A stretch of 64,000 bases of DNA, from the NCBI RefSeq assembly GCF_011752935.1, contig NZ_VWWO01000002.1:434001-498000 (forward strand), given 5' to 3'. Both the position numbers and the translations under genes were made by a program. This DNA comes from Chitinophaga sp. Cy-1792 (GTDB taxonomy: Bacteria > Bacteroidota > Bacteroidia > Chitinophagales > Chitinophagaceae). The stretch's first letter is position 1. Each line of letters begins with the position of its first letter. Positions 46,098 through 56,124 of this stretch are shown here, in pieces. The notes under the pieces are model-generated. The model ran no database searches, was not told the origin of the DNA, and saw nothing but the letters and a program-made list of their open reading frames with translations.

Positions 46098-47978
46098 ATG
46101 ATGAAAAAGTATCTCCGAATTTTAGTGCTCACCGGGATGGTTATATTAACAACCGGGATGTACTCCTGTAAAAAATACCTCGACAGAGCAGCTGACTCCA
46201 TCGTTGCTGGTGACGATGCCTTTAAAAACTTCAACAATTTCCAGGGCTTCACAGAAGAGCTGTATAACTGTATCCCGGATTTTTCCAATGCCTACTGGAC
46301 TAATTCCTGGAACTGGGGCGAAGATGAAATACAATCTACTGCCCGCGATTTTCATTTCGAAGTAAAAATAGACAATGGGGATTTCTGGGGCTGGCAGTCG
46401 TCTTTCGATGGCTGGCAGGCCGGGTGGATGGATAGAAATAATTCAAATACCAACGACGACCGCTTCGCAAAATCGCTCTGGCCACTAGGCTGGTACGGCA
46501 TACGCAAAGCTAATCTGGGCCTGGCAAATATCGACAAATTAAAAGATGCAACGCAGGAAGAAAAAGACCTTATCAAAGGGCAGCTTTTATTCTTCAGGGG
46601 CTGGTTCCATTTTATGTTTATGCAGTATTTCGGCGGACTGCCCTATATAGACAAAGTGCTGCCCTCAGATCAGAAACTAACCCTTCCACGATTGAGCTAC
46701 CAGGCCTGTGCAGATAAGGCCGCAGCAGATTTTCAGGCGGCTGCCGCGCTGTTGCCCGTACACTGGGATAACACTACTGCCGGCAAACGTACCCTGGGGA
46801 AAAATGATTTACGTATCAATAAAATAATGGCGCTGGGATATCTCGGCAAAAACTATTTATGGGCTGGTAGTCCGCTGATGAACTATGTTTCTACCGGTAG
46901 CAAAACCTATAACCAGGATTATTGCAAAAAAGCAGCTGACGCATTTGCTTCGTTGTTGTCGCTGTGTGAAAGTGGCGAAGCTCCTTACCACTTACTCGAC
47001 TTCTCCAGGTATTTCAACAACTTCTATACAACAGGACAGAACTGGCTGATGCCAGGTGGTACGGAAGCTATATTCAGAGGCCCGTACTATAGTGCAAACA
47101 GTTCTAACTGGGGTACCAGCAAGCAATATTCGCCCTCATTTTTAACAGGAGGCGACGTGAAGTTTTTACCAACAGCCAACTATGTAGATTATTATGGAAT
47201 GGCCAATGGATTGCCGATTAAAGACATTACCCAGGCCGATCCTGAATCCGGCTATGACCCTGCCTATCCGTGGAAGGGCAGAGATCCCAGGTTTTACAAT
47301 GATATCGTTTTTGATGGCGTGAAATGTGTACAGGGCGCCACTACCGACGAACCTAACCGGTATGCCAATCTCTATACCAACGGTAGTTACCGGAATATTT
47401 CTACGGGTAGCCGTACCGGTTACCTGCTGTATAAATTTATTCCCCGTACTGCCAATGATTACGATCAGGGATATTCCTATGATAAAAGTCTGAATATTCA
47501 CGTGCCTTATATGCGGCTGGCAGATGTTTACCTGATGTATGCAGAAGCAGCTGCTATTGGCTATGGTGGCGCAGGCGGCAGTACGCCTGGTTTTGGTAAA
47601 ACGGCGGCAGATGCTGTCAATGTAATCCGCGACAGAGCAGGTGTTGGTCATGTGGCCGCAAAATTCCTCGGCTCACCAGACGATTTTATGGGAGAAGTAA
47701 GACGGGAGCGCGCAGTAGAACTCTCTTTTGAAGGTCATCGCTTCAATGATCTCCGCAGATGGTTGCTGCTGATAGAAAATCCTTATACCCTTAAGAAATC
47801 AGTGGAGTTCGACAGAACAGGAGCTTTCAATAACACGGATCCCAAACTCAATAAGGTGAATAATCTGCGTGAAGTAACCATACTCGAACGGAAATTCAGC
47901 ATGAAACATTACTGGCTGCCATTGAAGAATTCGGATGCCAGTATGTACCTCGAATTTCCACAGAACCCGGGCTGGTAA
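46098..47978 (+). CDS. SusD/RagB family lipoprotein (xylan locus, first)
   Basis: The 626-residue protein begins at ATG 46098, 10 bases after SusC. A longer frame from 46068 overlaps SusC without similarity. The lipobox is GMYSC (Cys at about residue 21). SusD features include the TPR-like KGQLLFFRGWFHFMFMQYFG (about 161-180) and the C-terminal VRRERAVELSFEGHRFNDLR signature (about 534-553). It captures xylan fragments at the surface for the partner SusC. At over 600 residues it is long for the family. Confidence 0.92.
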   Translation: MMKKYLRILVLTGMVILTTGMYSCKKYLDRAADSIVAGDDAFKNFNNFQGFTEELYNCIPDFSNAYWTNSWNWGEDEIQSTARDFHFEVKIDNGDFWGWQSSFDGWQAGWMDRNNSNTNDDRFAKSLWPLGWYGIRKANLGLANIDKLKDATQEEKDLIKGQLLFFRGWFHFMFMQYFGGLPYIDKVLPSDQKLTLPRLSYQACADKAAADFQAAAALLPVHWDNTTAGKRTLGKNDLRINKIMALGYLGKNYLWAGSPLMNYVSTGSKTYNQDYCKKAADAFASLLSLCESGEAPYHLLDFSRYFNNFYTTGQNWLMPGGTEAIFRGPYYSANSSNWGTSKQYSPSFLTGGDVKFLPTANYVDYYGMANGLPIKDITQADPESGYDPAYPWKGRDPRFYNDIVFDGVKCVQGATTDEPNRYANLYTNGSYRNISTGSRTGYLLYKFIPRTANDYDQGYSYDKSLNIHVPYMRLADVYLMYAEAAAIGYGGAGGSTPGFGKTAADAVNVIRDRAGVGHVAAKFLGSPDDFMGEVRRERAVELSFEGHRFNDLRRWLLLIENPYTLKKSVEFDRTGAFNNTDPKLNKVNNLREVTILERKFSMKHYWLPLKNSDASMYLEFPQNPGW

Positions 47979-48007
47979 GTACTTCATCATTGTAAATGGA
48001 TTTAATC

Positions 48008-50866
48008 ATGAAATATATAAAAATAGTTATCCTGCCATTTGCTATAATATGCTGCTGCTCCATAGCGGCAACGGCGCAGGATACACTGAACCACGATTTC
48101 AGTGCCGCCGCCTCCAGGCTTAAAGCGGATACAGGCAAACTCCCGGATAAAGTAAAGACAGTACAGGTAGCCTTCCGCAATGCCGACCGGCAAGACCTCC
48201 CGGGAAATGTGCCAGCGATCAATATGGAGGAGCTCATGAAAAAAAACTATATCACCTACCCTTTAGACGGCATGGAAGCACTGGTGCCGGGTTTCAACGG
48301 CAATAGCCTGTGGGGAACGGGTAGCTACCTGTTGCTCGTGGACGGTGTACCCAGGGACGTAGGAAGTGTTATGCCCACTGAGATCGCGCAGATCTCTTTC
48401 CTGAAAGGAGCCGAAGCCGTAGTATTGTATGGCAGCAGGGCTGCAAAAGGTGTTGTATGCATCTCCACAAAAAGAGGACAGGCAGATAATATCCACATTG
48501 CCATGCGGGTCAATTCCGGCGTCAATGTTCCCAAAAGCTATCCTCAATACCTGGGCTCAGCTGAATATATGGCGCTCTATAACGAAGCACGAGTGAATGA
48601 CGGCCTGACAAAACTCTACAGCGATGAAACGATCTATAATTATGCTTCCGGTAAGAACCCTTACCGTTACCCAAGTGTAGATTATTACTCCAGCCAGTAC
48701 CTGAAAAAAATGTACAGCAGGCTGGATGCTACCGCTGAAATATCCGGCGGCAACGACAAGGCAAGATACTATACGAATATCGGGTACTGGACTTCTGGCT
48801 CCCTCCTGAATTTTGGTGAAGCAAAAACAAATGACCGCTCCGGAAGATTTAATATCCGCGGTAATATTGATATTAACCTGAATGACTATATTTCCTGTAA
48901 TGTAGATGCTGCTGCCATCTTTTATACTGGTAATGGTGTAAATGCCAATTATTGGAACAGCGCTGCCACATTGCGCCCTTATAGATTTACACCACTGATC
49001 CCGATAGATATGATAGAGGCAGATGATGACGCCTCCCAGCTGCTGGTAAAAAACAGTAATCATATTATCGATGGAAAGTACCTGTTAGGTGGAACACAGC
49101 TGGACCAGACAAATCCATTTGCTGCAATATATGCAGGTGGCCATAACAGCTATACCAGTCGTCAGTTCCAGTTCAATACCGGTGTGAATGCTGATTTACG
49201 TCATGTGCTCAAAGGACTTACTTTTCGTGCAACCATGGCCGTTGATTATTCCACCTCCTATAACCTTTCCTACAATAATAGTTACGCTACCTACGAGCCC
49301 TCCTGGAATAGTTATTCCGGCACAGACCTTATCAGTAGTCTGACGAAATACGGACAGGACGCCACTTCCGGCGTACAGAACGTGAGTAATTCCTGGTACA
49401 GGCAAACAATTGCTGCCACCGGACAATTTAATTATGTCAGCAGTATCGGGAAAGACCATCACCTGTCCGCCATGCTGCTGGTGAATGGTTACCAGCAATC
49501 AGAATCCGCAGTTTACCATAAAACAGGTAATGCCAACCTGGGATTACAGCTGGGATATAATTTCAAACATAAATACTATCTCGATTTCAGCAGTGCCTAT
49601 ATGCATTCAGCAAAGATGCCTAAAGGGAATCGCGAAGCATTGTCGCCCACGGTTACCGCCGCATGGAAACTCAGTGAAGAGCCATTTTTGTCGGGGGTAA
49701 CATGGCTGGATGCACTGAAAATAAATGCTTCTGCCGGCAGGGTATATACTGATCTGGATATAAGCGATTATTATCTCTACCAGGGATACTATACCGTAGC
49801 AGGATCCTGGTACGGATGGAAAGACGGCAGTGGTATACCAGCCACAGAATCGCGCCGTGGCGATAACCCTGATTTGCACCTGCCCAGGAGGGATGAAGTG
49901 AATATTGGAATGGAAGCATCCTTCTTCCGGAAACTGATCCAGGTAAATGCCACTGCATTTAAAAACAAAATTGCAGGTAATATCATTCAGGCATCGTCCT
50001 TATTTCCCAGCTATTTTACTACCTACTGGCCTGTATCTTCCTTTATCCCTTATGTCAACTATAATGAAGATAGCAGAAAGGGATTTGATATCGGCATCAA
50101 CATCAATAAACGTATAGGCAGCATCGACTGGACACTGGGCGCATCGGCAACCTGGTACACTACCATGGCCTCCAGACGCGCTGAAGTATACCAGGATGCC
50201 TACCAGAACCGACAGGGAAAGCCACTGGACGGTATCTGGGGATTGCAGAGCCTCGGCTTCTTTAAAGACCAGCAGGATATAGATAAATCTCCTGCGCAAT
50301 CATTCGGACAGGTAAAACCTGGTGATATCAAATACAAAGACCAGAATGGTGATGGTATTATTGATAGCAGAGATGAAGTGTATCTCGGAAAAGCAGGATG
50401 GTACGGATCGCCGCTGACATGGGGTATCCACCTGGAAGCTAAATGGAAAGACCTTTCCTTCTACGCCTTAGGTGTTGGCAGATACGGCGCCTACGGACTT
50501 AATAACAATTCCTATTACTGGATGTATGGTGAAAGTAAATATTCTATCATAGCCCGCAACAGGTGGACAGACGCCACCAAAGAAACCGCCACCTACCCGC
50601 GATTGACAACCCTCAGCAGTGATAATAACTTCCGTTCTTCAGATTTCTGGATCTACAGCACCAATCGGTTCGATATAGGGAAAGTGCAGCTGACATATGA
50701 CCTCAGTAAAATCATCGGGAAAAAGAAATTTGTCCGTGAGCTGGGCGTGTACTTAAGCGGGTCCAATCTGCTCACAATTGCTGCAGAACGGGAAACGCTG
50801 GAAATGAATATCGGGAGTGCGCCGCAGACCCGATTCTATAATCTTGGTTTAAAAGCACAGTTTTAA
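48008..50866 (+). CDS. SusC-like TonB-dependent receptor without N-terminal extension (xylan locus, second)
   Basis: The 952-residue protein starts at ATG 48008, where the signal peptide begins (MKYIKIVILPF). An ATG four codons upstream is possible. After the signal peptide and a short linker the plug begins at about residue 65 (YLLLVDGVPRDVGSVMP, ISFLKGAEAVVLYGSRAAKGV). The carboxypeptidase-regulatory-like and STN domains are both absent. The barrel ends in TRFYNLGLKAQF. It should transport without signalling to FecR. It is paired with SusD at 50878, 11 bases downstream. Confidence 0.9.
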   Translation: MKYIKIVILPFAIICCCSIAATAQDTLNHDFSAAASRLKADTGKLPDKVKTVQVAFRNADRQDLPGNVPAINMEELMKKNYITYPLDGMEALVPGFNGNSLWGTGSYLLLVDGVPRDVGSVMPTEIAQISFLKGAEAVVLYGSRAAKGVVCISTKRGQADNIHIAMRVNSGVNVPKSYPQYLGSAEYMALYNEARVNDGLTKLYSDETIYNYASGKNPYRYPSVDYYSSQYLKKMYSRLDATAEISGGNDKARYYTNIGYWTSGSLLNFGEAKTNDRSGRFNIRGNIDINLNDYISCNVDAAAIFYTGNGVNANYWNSAATLRPYRFTPLIPIDMIEADDDASQLLVKNSNHIIDGKYLLGGTQLDQTNPFAAIYAGGHNSYTSRQFQFNTGVNADLRHVLKGLTFRATMAVDYSTSYNLSYNNSYATYEPSWNSYSGTDLISSLTKYGQDATSGVQNVSNSWYRQTIAATGQFNYVSSIGKDHHLSAMLLVNGYQQSESAVYHKTGNANLGLQLGYNFKHKYYLDFSSAYMHSAKMPKGNREALSPTVTAAWKLSEEPFLSGVTWLDALKINASAGRVYTDLDISDYYLYQGYYTVAGSWYGWKDGSGIPATESRRGDNPDLHLPRRDEVNIGMEASFFRKLIQVNATAFKNKIAGNIIQASSLFPSYFTTYWPVSSFIPYVNYNEDSRKGFDIGININKRIGSIDWTLGASATWYTTMASRRAEVYQDAYQNRQGKPLDGIWGLQSLGFFKDQQDIDKSPAQSFGQVKPGDIKYKDQNGDGIIDSRDEVYLGKAGWYGSPLTWGIHLEAKWKDLSFYALGVGRYGAYGLNNNSYYWMYGESKYSIIARNRWTDATKETATYPRLTTLSSDNNFRSSDFWIYSTNRFDIGKVQLTYDLSKIIGKKKFVRELGVYLSGSNLLTIAAERETLEMNIGSAPQTRFYNLGLKAQF

Positions 50867-50877
50867 AATCTCATAGC

Positions 50878-52635
50878 ATGTATAAGAAAATATTACTGGT
50901 GATAGGAGTGATGTTTAGTTTGGCTGCGTGTAAAGATCTTATCGAACCGGCCATTGAGAATAACCGGCAGCTGGAAGTATCCTACGATCCGAACGACTCC
51001 CGGTTTCCGTATGGTTTGCTCCTGAACGCATATAATCGTATTCCTACTAATTCATGGAACTTCAATGATGTGGCTACCGATGATGCGGTTACGAACGATC
51101 AGACAAACAGTTACCTGAAAATGGCCCAGGGTCAATGGACATCCATCAACAATCCACTGAACCAGTGGACCAATTGTTATGCGGCTATTCAGTACATTAA
51201 TGTTACCATGGGAGAGATTCCTAAGGTGAAATGGACGGCGGATAGTGTTGTCAGTAAGTTGTTTGCTATGCGTGTGACAGGTGAAGCCATTGGTCTGCGG
51301 GGCATGTTCATGTATTATCTTTTGCAGGCCCATGCCGGCTTGAGTGATAACGGGCAGTTGTTAGGCGTTCCGATATTGACAGAGGCCCAGGGTACTACCT
51401 CCAATTTCAATAAGCCCAGGGCGAAGTTCGATGAATGTGTAAAGCAGATTTACAGCGACCTGGATAGTGCTATAGCCTTGTTGCCATTGGATTTCGAGAA
51501 TCAGGGTGTTGTGCCGGCCAAATATGGAAATGTAACGGTAGAGCAATATAACCGTGCCTTTGGCGCTACGTTCAGGGGCTTGTTTACCGCACGTATCGCA
51601 AAGGCGATAAAGTCGAAACTCGCCTTGCTGGCTGCCAGTCCGGCCTACGCCGCTTCGAATGCGGAAAATTGGGCCAATGCAGCTGATATGGCAGCGGAAC
51701 TGATAGATATGAAAGGTGGCCTGGGAGGCCTTGCCGCAAATGGCCTGAGCTGGTATGCCGCTACAAGCGAGATCGCAGGACTGGCAGATGGCGCCAATCC
51801 GGCTGAAATACTCTGGAGAAATAACTATGGGGATAGCAGGGACCTGGAACAGAATAATTTTCCTCCTACCTTATATGGTAATGGCCGTATCAATCCTACC
51901 CAAAACCTGGTAGATGCTTTCCCTATGCTGAATGGTTATCCTATTTCCGATCCTGCCGGCGGCTATAGCGCCGCGGATCCGTACTCCAACAGGGACCCGC
52001 GCCTTAAGTTGTTTGTACTGGTGAATGGAGGTACTGCAGGCCCGAACAATACTGTCATCAATACATCGGCTGATGGCACTACCAATGATGCACTGAATAA
52101 AGTGGGTACATCTACCCGTACCGGCTATTACCTGCGTAAGCTGCTTCGACAGGATGTCAACCTGAATCCTACGTCTGCCAACAATCAAAGACACTATAAG
52201 CCACATATCAGGTATACAGAGATATTCCTCAATTATGCAGAAGCGGCCAATGAAGCCTGGGGGCCTACCGGCGCCGGTCAGCACAGCTACTCGGCTTATG
52301 ATGTCATCAAGGCGATACGGAAGCGTGCAGGCATTGGCGTTAGTAACGGCGACGCATATCTCGAAACATCGAAGGGAAGCCAGGAGACCATGAGGCAGCT
52401 GATCAGGAATGAGAGACGGCTGGAACTGTGCTTCGAAGGCTTCCGCTTCTGGGACCTCCGCAGATGGAAAGCCGACCTGAAAGAAGGTGCCAGAGGTATC
52501 AGTATCTCCGGTGGGGTGCCTGCTGTTATCCAGGTAGAAGACAGGGTATACCAGAATTATATGATCTACGGGCCTATTCCTTATGCTGAAAAACTCAAGT
52601 ATAGCGCCCTGCTCCAAAATGCCGGCTGGCAGTAA
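50878..52635 (+). CDS. SusD/RagB family lipoprotein (xylan locus, second)
   Basis: The 585-residue protein has a lipobox (FSLAAC, Cys at about residue 18), TPR-like helices (VTGEAIGLRGMFMYYLLQAH, about 131-150) and the family C-terminal signature LIRNERRLELCFEGFRFWDLR (split by position, about 510-530). It partners the plug-only SusC directly upstream. Together with the first pair, the locus has two transport complexes, probably for xylan fragments of different size or decoration. Confidence 0.92.
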   Translation: MYKKILLVIGVMFSLAACKDLIEPAIENNRQLEVSYDPNDSRFPYGLLLNAYNRIPTNSWNFNDVATDDAVTNDQTNSYLKMAQGQWTSINNPLNQWTNCYAAIQYINVTMGEIPKVKWTADSVVSKLFAMRVTGEAIGLRGMFMYYLLQAHAGLSDNGQLLGVPILTEAQGTTSNFNKPRAKFDECVKQIYSDLDSAIALLPLDFENQGVVPAKYGNVTVEQYNRAFGATFRGLFTARIAKAIKSKLALLAASPAYAASNAENWANAADMAAELIDMKGGLGGLAANGLSWYAATSEIAGLADGANPAEILWRNNYGDSRDLEQNNFPPTLYGNGRINPTQNLVDAFPMLNGYPISDPAGGYSAADPYSNRDPRLKLFVLVNGGTAGPNNTVINTSADGTTNDALNKVGTSTRTGYYLRKLLRQDVNLNPTSANNQRHYKPHIRYTEIFLNYAEAANEAWGPTGAGQHSYSAYDVIKAIRKRAGIGVSNGDAYLETSKGSQETMRQLIRNERRLELCFEGFRFWDLRRWKADLKEGARGISISGGVPAVIQVEDRVYQNYMIYGPIPYAEKLKYSALLQNAGWQ

Positions 52636-52659
52636 AATAATATCTAAAATTACTGAATT

Positions 52660-53616
52660 ATGAAGATGCGTATCCTCACTTTGATAATGCTGTACGTGGT
52701 TTTGGCATCCTGTAATAAAACCAAGGATTTCCCGGATTTCAAATATCAGACGGTATATTTTGCCTATCAATATCCTGTCAGAACAATTACGCTCGGAGAA
52801 GATGTTTTTGATACACAACTGGATAACCAGCATAAATGCAAAATCATGGCTACTACCGGCGGCGTCTATTATGCAAAGAAAGATGTAACCGTAAATATTG
52901 CGGTAGACAATTCTTTGCTGACAAACGGGTTTCTGTTTGGTGCCGGAAAAAGCCAGGTCCTGCCAATGCCTGATCATTACTATTCACTGGCAGATAACAA
53001 AATAACTATTCCTACAGGTACGCTGGCTGGAGGTGTGGAAGTCCAGCTTACAGATGCATTCTTTGCTGATCCGAAAGCGCTCAGCAATAATTATGTAATA
53101 CCTGTGCGCATAACAAGTATTACCAATGCGGATTCTATACTTGCCGGCAAGAATTTTATTTTTTATGCCGTTAAATATGTTAATACCTGGCATGGTAATT
53201 ACCTGCGCCGTGGAACCGATGTCTTTACCGGAAGTCTGAACCAGACGCTCTCCAGGCACCAGCAGTATGTGGAGAGCGATGAGGTGAATAAACTGACTAC
53301 CAGCTCGCTGACATCAGATGTTCTCCCTGTTGTAATAAAAGATAAAAATGGTAATAATGTTACCTGTAACCTGCTGCTCACCTTTGATGAGGCGGGCGTT
53401 TGCACGGTTGTAGCTGCGAATAACACCTTCACTGCTACCGGCGCCGGCAAGTTTGTAAAAAGAGGCGAAAAGAACAGCTGGGGCAACCAGGACAGGGATG
53501 CTTTGTACCTCAGTTACAAAATTACACTGGCCGATATGCAGGTGGCTACTACAGATACTTTGGTGATGAGAGACCGTGCAGTTACAATGGAAACGTTCAC
53601 CCCTATAGCTAAGTAA
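52660..53616 (+). CDS. DUF1735/DUF5627-type surface glycan-binding lipoprotein
   Basis: The 318-residue protein has a lipobox (VVLASC, Cys at about residue 19). The N-terminal half resembles DUF1735, with VNIAVDNSLLTNG and a repeated beta-sandwich pattern (about 35-165). The C-terminal half (about 175-318) fits the DUF5627-type lipoproteins seen in xylan loci. Such proteins are placed after SusD and are thought to bind glycan at the surface. It is 24 bases after SusD and 4 bases before the GH10 gene, so it is part of the same transcript. The family call is from memory of locus structure. Confidence 0.72.
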   Translation: MKMRILTLIMLYVVLASCNKTKDFPDFKYQTVYFAYQYPVRTITLGEDVFDTQLDNQHKCKIMATTGGVYYAKKDVTVNIAVDNSLLTNGFLFGAGKSQVLPMPDHYYSLADNKITIPTGTLAGGVEVQLTDAFFADPKALSNNYVIPVRITSITNADSILAGKNFIFYAVKYVNTWHGNYLRRGTDVFTGSLNQTLSRHQQYVESDEVNKLTTSSLTSDVLPVVIKDKNGNNVTCNLLLTFDEAGVCTVVAANNTFTATGAGKFVKRGEKNSWGNQDRDALYLSYKITLADMQVATTDTLVMRDRAVTMETFTPIAK

Positions 53617-53620
53617 CATC

Positions 53621-55741
53621 ATGAGCAAATTATATAAAACAGTACTCAGCGGACTTGTTTTTGCCACGGCTATTTCCTGTACCAAATATGATCCTGCCAC
53701 CTTTAGCGTGGAAGCCCCCGCAACTATTCAGGCACAGGAAGATATCAACGGGTATAAAGCCCTGAAGTCCTATATTAACAGGGTATCAAATCCTGGTTTT
53801 AAACTTGGCGTGGCATTGTCTTTATCGCAATATGTCAATAAAGGCGTCATGTACAGGCTGGCCAACAGCAACTTCGATGAGATCGTATTGGGGTACGAAA
53901 TGAAACATGGCGCTGTTGTACAAGCTGATGGCTCCCTGGCATTAGACAAAGTGACTAATCTGTTACAGACGGCAAAGGCTGCCGGTACAGCCGTTTATGG
54001 TCATACGCTCTGCTGGCATGCCAACCAGAACGCCGCCTATCTAAACGGATTACTGGCGCCGCTGATATTTACCTCTCCCGCTTATCCCAACGACCTGAAT
54101 AAAACCGGCCTGACGAACAGTTCTTTCAGTAACTGGACGAAATCAAACAATGGCGGTGCTATTACAGTGGAAGACGGTGCTGGTATCAATGGCGCGAAGG
54201 CTATTAAGTTGGTGGCTGGCAGTACCGCTTCCACTCCTGAGGCGCTGCAGCTGATTACCCCCGCCATTTCGCCGGTAGCTGGTCATAAATACGAGATTGT
54301 TTGCTATGTAAAGTCTGATCAGGCAGGAGAGGGACGCATCGCTTTTGAAGGACTAAAAAATAATACGCCATTTAATTCTTTTACCACCGGAATTTCCTGG
54401 AAGGAAGTACGTGTGCAGGTGAGCGACTTTACAGGTTCCTCCTTTAACATTCATTTCGACCTGGGCTACAAACCAGGTGTGACCTATTACCTGGATGTCA
54501 ACAGCATGTATGTGTATGATACGCAGGGAACGCCTGTGATATCTAACCTTATCAGCAATGGCGACTTTGAGTCCGGTGCTGCATGGGGTGGCTGGGGTAC
54601 TGGTTCTACCAGGGGCATCACCGCTGATGGTATGGGTGTTGGAGGTAAAGGAAAGGCATTTTATGTGACAAACACCGCTAAAAGTACCAATTACTGGGAT
54701 ATACAGACTTCCTATGCCTTCGATAAACCACTGGATAACAATACAACCTATAACCTGAGTTTTTGGGTAAAAGGCACAGCAGCAGGCATTATCCGGCCAG
54801 AGCTGCAAAGCGCCAACTATTCCGCCAACGGCTTCGGGCAGGTACAGGTTACTACAGACTGGAAGCAGGTCACGCTGTCAACAACAACTACATCTGCAGA
54901 CAGGATCCGGCTGATCGTCAGTTATGGTGAATTTGCCGGTACGGTTTATATAGACAATGTGGTGTTAAGTCCGGCAAATGCGGTGGGGAGCGTTACTACT
55001 ACCGTACAGAAAACCGCTGCAGAAAAGCAGATAATCATCAGCAATGCGCTGGAGTCGTGGATTGGCGGGATGGTAACCACCTGTAAAAATGATGTACATG
55101 CCTGGGATGTTGTCAATGAACCGATGGACGACGGTGCACCATCGCAATTGAAAACCGGTGTTGGCAAAACACAGGCAGCAGACGAGTTCTACTGGCAGGA
55201 TTACCTTGGGAAAGATTATGCAGTGCAGGCCATTCAGCTGGCCCGTAAATACGGTAATCCAAATGATAAATTATTTATCAACGATTATAACCAGGAATAT
55301 AGTCTGGATAAATGCCGTGGCCTGATTGCATATATACAGTATGTAGAGAGTAAAGGTCAGAAGGTAGATGGTATCGGAACACAAATGCATATCAGTATTA
55401 CTGCTGATAAAGATAAAATAGCGCAGATGTTCAAGCTGCTGGCTGCTACTGGTAAACTGATCAAAATCTCTGAACTGGATATAGGCGTTGGCGTTAAAAC
55501 AAATGTTGCTACTGCTGATCAGTATAAGACACAGGCAGATATGTACCAGTATGTTGTGCAGAAATACTTCGAACTGATTCCGGCTGCACAACGCTATGGT
55601 ATTACGTTCTGGAGTCCGTTGGACAGTCCTGCCAGCTCCAGCTGGAGAGCAGGTGAACCGATAGGTATATGGACCGAAGCCTATGTCCGGAAGTTAGCTT
55701 ATGCTGCTTCCTGTCAGGCCCTGGAGTCGGGTACCAAATAA
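53621..55741 (+). CDS. GH10 endo-beta-1,4-xylanase with inserted carbohydrate-binding modules
   Basis: The 706-residue lipoprotein has a lipobox (TAISC, Cys at about residue 20), so it is membrane anchored and probably surface exposed. The GH10 barrel starts at about residue 48 and is interrupted after GHTLCWHAN (about 127-135) by roughly 300 residues. The insert has two CBM4/9-like beta-sandwiches (about 160-310 and 312-455, the second with LISNGDFESG). The barrel resumes with the acid/base Glu500 in WDVVNEPMDD and the nucleophile Glu618 in ISELDIGV. This split layout is known for Bacteroidota xylan-locus xylanases. It makes the first cuts in polymeric xylan. Confidence 0.93.
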   Translation: MSKLYKTVLSGLVFATAISCTKYDPATFSVEAPATIQAQEDINGYKALKSYINRVSNPGFKLGVALSLSQYVNKGVMYRLANSNFDEIVLGYEMKHGAVVQADGSLALDKVTNLLQTAKAAGTAVYGHTLCWHANQNAAYLNGLLAPLIFTSPAYPNDLNKTGLTNSSFSNWTKSNNGGAITVEDGAGINGAKAIKLVAGSTASTPEALQLITPAISPVAGHKYEIVCYVKSDQAGEGRIAFEGLKNNTPFNSFTTGISWKEVRVQVSDFTGSSFNIHFDLGYKPGVTYYLDVNSMYVYDTQGTPVISNLISNGDFESGAAWGGWGTGSTRGITADGMGVGGKGKAFYVTNTAKSTNYWDIQTSYAFDKPLDNNTTYNLSFWVKGTAAGIIRPELQSANYSANGFGQVQVTTDWKQVTLSTTTTSADRIRLIVSYGEFAGTVYIDNVVLSPANAVGSVTTTVQKTAAEKQIIISNALESWIGGMVTTCKNDVHAWDVVNEPMDDGAPSQLKTGVGKTQAADEFYWQDYLGKDYAVQAIQLARKYGNPNDKLFINDYNQEYSLDKCRGLIAYIQYVESKGQKVDGIGTQMHISITADKDKIAQMFKLLAATGKLIKISELDIGVGVKTNVATADQYKTQADMYQYVVQKYFELIPAAQRYGITFWSPLDSPASSSWRAGEPIGIWTEAYVRKLAYAASCQALESGTK

Positions 55742-56124
55742 AGTGGAGATAACGGTAAAAATAAAAGATGAATGCAGCAACTTTAAATATTTAGCAACAG
55801 TTGATGATGGAACTGCTAAATGAAAATTAATTTAAAGTTGGAGGAGGCTATCAGCAATGGTAGCCTCTTTTTATTTTATGATGGCATCAATTTGTGTTTT
55901 GGCTATGAATGTATCTATTCCTATCTAGTAAATAGATGGTTATTATTTAATTTAATATTAGCGTTATTTTTATCTTCATTCGGTTAATAATAGCTTTAAA
56001 TAATAAACAATGTATGTAGAAGGTATACCGATTGAAATTTTGAGATAGGTTATATGAAATGAATGTATTTTATAATGATGAGTATTATGAGTGGAATGGC
56101 AAAAATGGATACAAAAAATAATTT
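55742..56124. other. intergenic region after the xylan locus
   Basis: These 383 bases hold the operon terminator at 55844 and then about 250 AT-rich bases before the next gene. No other ORF or promoter consensus was found. Confidence 0.5.
55844..55872 (+). terminator. terminator of the xylan operon
   Basis: GAGGCTATC (55844-55852) pairs with GGTAGCCTC (55859-55867), with one wobble and a 6-base loop, followed by TTTTT. It ends the long plus-strand transcription unit. Confidence 0.88.

Noticed and set aside
51871..52977. 368-residue minus-strand frame
   Set aside because: It is antisense to SusD and the following lipoprotein gene, both of which have clear family signatures.
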